DNA from: Parasutterella muris
GTDB lineage: Bacteria > Pseudomonadota > Gammaproteobacteria > Burkholderiales > Burkholderiaceae_F
Assembly (NCBI RefSeq): GCF_943193095.1
Contig: NZ_CALPCV010000005.1
Span: forward strand, 1-64,000
Direction of reading: 5' to 3'
DNA: 64,000 nt
Part shown: piece after piece, positions 63,015-64,000 of the stretch
Position numbering within the stretch: position 1 is the stretch's first letter
Layout: each line of letters starts with the position of its first letter
The notes under the pieces: model-generated
The model's database searches: none
What the model was told of the DNA's origin: nothing
Seen by the model: the letters and a program-made list of their open reading frames with translations, nothing else
Position numbers and translations under genes: made by a program

Positions 63015-64000
63015 ATGGCAGAAAGAGCAGAAAGATCACGGTTTTCTTTTTCCAGAGGAAGAAGAAGCGACGCGCCCAAGCGCAAATTAACCGATCGTCA
63101 GAGAGCGGCGAAGGAACGTCTCGCGAAGATGTCTCCCGAACAGAGACACACGCACGATCCTAACAAGGCACCGAATCCGAGAATGCTGAGTTCGCATCCC
63201 GGAGAAGTGCGCATCACTTCCCTGGTCGTCGATGAACTCGGCCGCGCGCTGCGCAAGATCCTGAAGCTTGACGGACCTGCGGACGTGCTGATGAGCCTTT
63301 ACTTTAGAGAAGCGCGTCATCTCGGACCGAGAGAAAGAACAATTATTGCCGAGGCGATTTATTACTGTCTGCGGCATCTCTCCATGATTACCTGGCGCAT
63401 GGGAACGGTCACGCCCGTGAAGGCGCCGCGGCTTACAGGGCTTCTCGTACTCGCGCTTCAGTACGGCGTCGATAAGATCAGTGATCAGATTCTCGGAAAG
63501 GAAAAAGACACGCTCCTGAATATGCTTCGTCCCAAGGACAGCAAAGCACCTAAAGAGATTCAGGCTGAAGTTCCGAAATGGCTCTATGACCTTGCGGTTG
63601 TGCAGTACACAGATCACAAAGCGCTCTTTGAAGCCATGCAGCAGGGCGCTCCGTTGGATCTGCGCGTTAATACGCTCAAGGCCGGTGTTGACGATGTGAT
63701 AGCCGAGCTGGATAAACATCACGTCAAGGCGGTTAAAGGTGAATATTCCCCGGAATGCGTTCGTCTGGACATCAAGCCTGCTTTAACGCAGTGGCCGATT
63801 TATAAAGACGGGTTGGTTGAAGTTCAGGACGAAGGCTCGCAGCTGATTGCGCGTCTGGTGCAGCCGAGACGAGGCGAGATGGTCTGCGACTTTTGTGCCG
63901 GTGCCGGCGGCAAAACACTTGCGCTGGGCGCGCTGATGAAATCCACCGGCCGCATCTATGCGTTTGACGTGAATGAAAAGCGCCTGGGCGGATTAAAGCC
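63015..64000 (+). CDS. rsmB: RsmB-like 16S rRNA (cytosine) methyltransferase, partial
   Basis: The ATG at 63015 follows AGGAGC and the frame is open to the window edge, about 328 residues. A basic N-terminal extension (about 55 residues, rich in Arg/Lys) precedes a NusB-like helical domain. The methyltransferase domain then begins, with APLDLRVNTLK, VEVQDEGSQLIA and the SAM motif CDFCAGAGGKTLAL. RsmB methylates C967 of 16S rRNA in E. coli. The catalytic cysteine region lies outside the window. Confidence 0.85.
   Translation, partial: MAERAERSRFSFSRGRRSDAPKRKLTDRQRAAKERLAKMSPEQRHTHDPNKAPNPRMLSSHPGEVRITSLVVDELGRALRKILKLDGPADVLMSLYFREARHLGPRERTIIAEAIYYCLRHLSMITWRMGTVTPVKAPRLTGLLVLALQYGVDKISDQILGKEKDTLLNMLRPKDSKAPKEIQAEVPKWLYDLAVVQYTDHKALFEAMQQGAPLDLRVNTLKAGVDDVIAELDKHHVKAVKGEYSPECVRLDIKPALTQWPIYKDGLVEVQDEGSQLIARLVQPRRGEMVCDFCAGAGGKTLALGALMKSTGRIYAFDVNEKRLGGLK

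Noticed and set aside
1..64000. CRISPR array or prophage
   Set aside because: No regularly spaced repeats with spacers and no phage structural, integrase or lysis genes were seen.

Overview
The window is chromosomal DNA of moderate GC content from a Gram-negative bacterium. The gene content fits an anaerobic or microaerophilic betaproteobacterium of the Burkholderiales, most likely Sutterellaceae (Sutterella or Parasutterella-like). Pointers are a TctCBA/Bug tricarboxylate transporter, a cysteine-ligated FNR next to oxygen-independent hemN, a respiratory multihaem cytochrome operon, the lpxK-Trm112-kdsB-adk group, and LpoB/YcfL lipoproteins. This placement is inference; no rRNA gene is present and I recognised no tRNA gene.

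Layout. 0-1.3 kb: edge of a transposase gene and an IS remnant. 1.3-7.5 kb: six envelope genes (CsgG/FlgT-like, FlgT-like, DUF6844-like, COG3014 lipoprotein, YcfL, LpoB) preceded by a run of ten C. 8.1 kb: small AbrB/MazE-fold protein behind a perfect dyad. 8.5-13.8 kb: tightly coupled operon of a circularly permuted ATP-grasp, alpha-E protein, transglutaminase-like protease, an intact M14 deacylase, a second M14 protein without key zinc ligands, and a YigZ/IMPACT protein. 13.8-18.1 kb (minus): an SbcC/Rad50-like protein that keeps the zinc hook but lacks Walker A, a small membrane protein and a DUF3597 protein. 18.3-21.3 kb: cytochrome c haem-lyase module (CcmI-like, CcmF, CcmH with CxxS). 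21.4-25.2 kb: RocB-like peptidase and glnS with a large insertion. 25.2-28.3 kb: tctCBA. 28.7-33.8 kb: fnr, hemN, alaS.

34.6-43.9 kb is the most distinctive region: a sulfite-respiration (mcc-type) cluster. It encodes an octahaem MccA with one CX15CH haem site, a periplasmic rhodanese, an FKBP-type isomerase, a Tat-type Fe-S protein (MccC), an NrfD-type quinol dehydrogenase (MccD), then NosL, NosD, NosF, NosY and a TlpA-type thioredoxin. No nosZ is present, so the copper-delivery NosLDFY set probably serves the haem-copper site of MccA. The haem-lyase module at 18.3 kb could supply the unusual haem attachment.

44.1-45.8 kb: IS1634/IS4-type element. 46-49.8 kb (minus): galE, adk, kdsB, Trm112-like gene, lpxK. 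49.8-50.3 kb: AT-rich gap with several DnaA-box-like sites. 50.3-56.1 kb: xseA, sodB, DUF192 protein, cold-shock protein, clpS, and a clpA whose first ATPase domain looks degenerate. 56.1-62.1 kb (minus): dut, coaBC, lspA, ileS, ribF. 62.3-64 kb (plus): purN and the start of rsmB, cut by the window edge.
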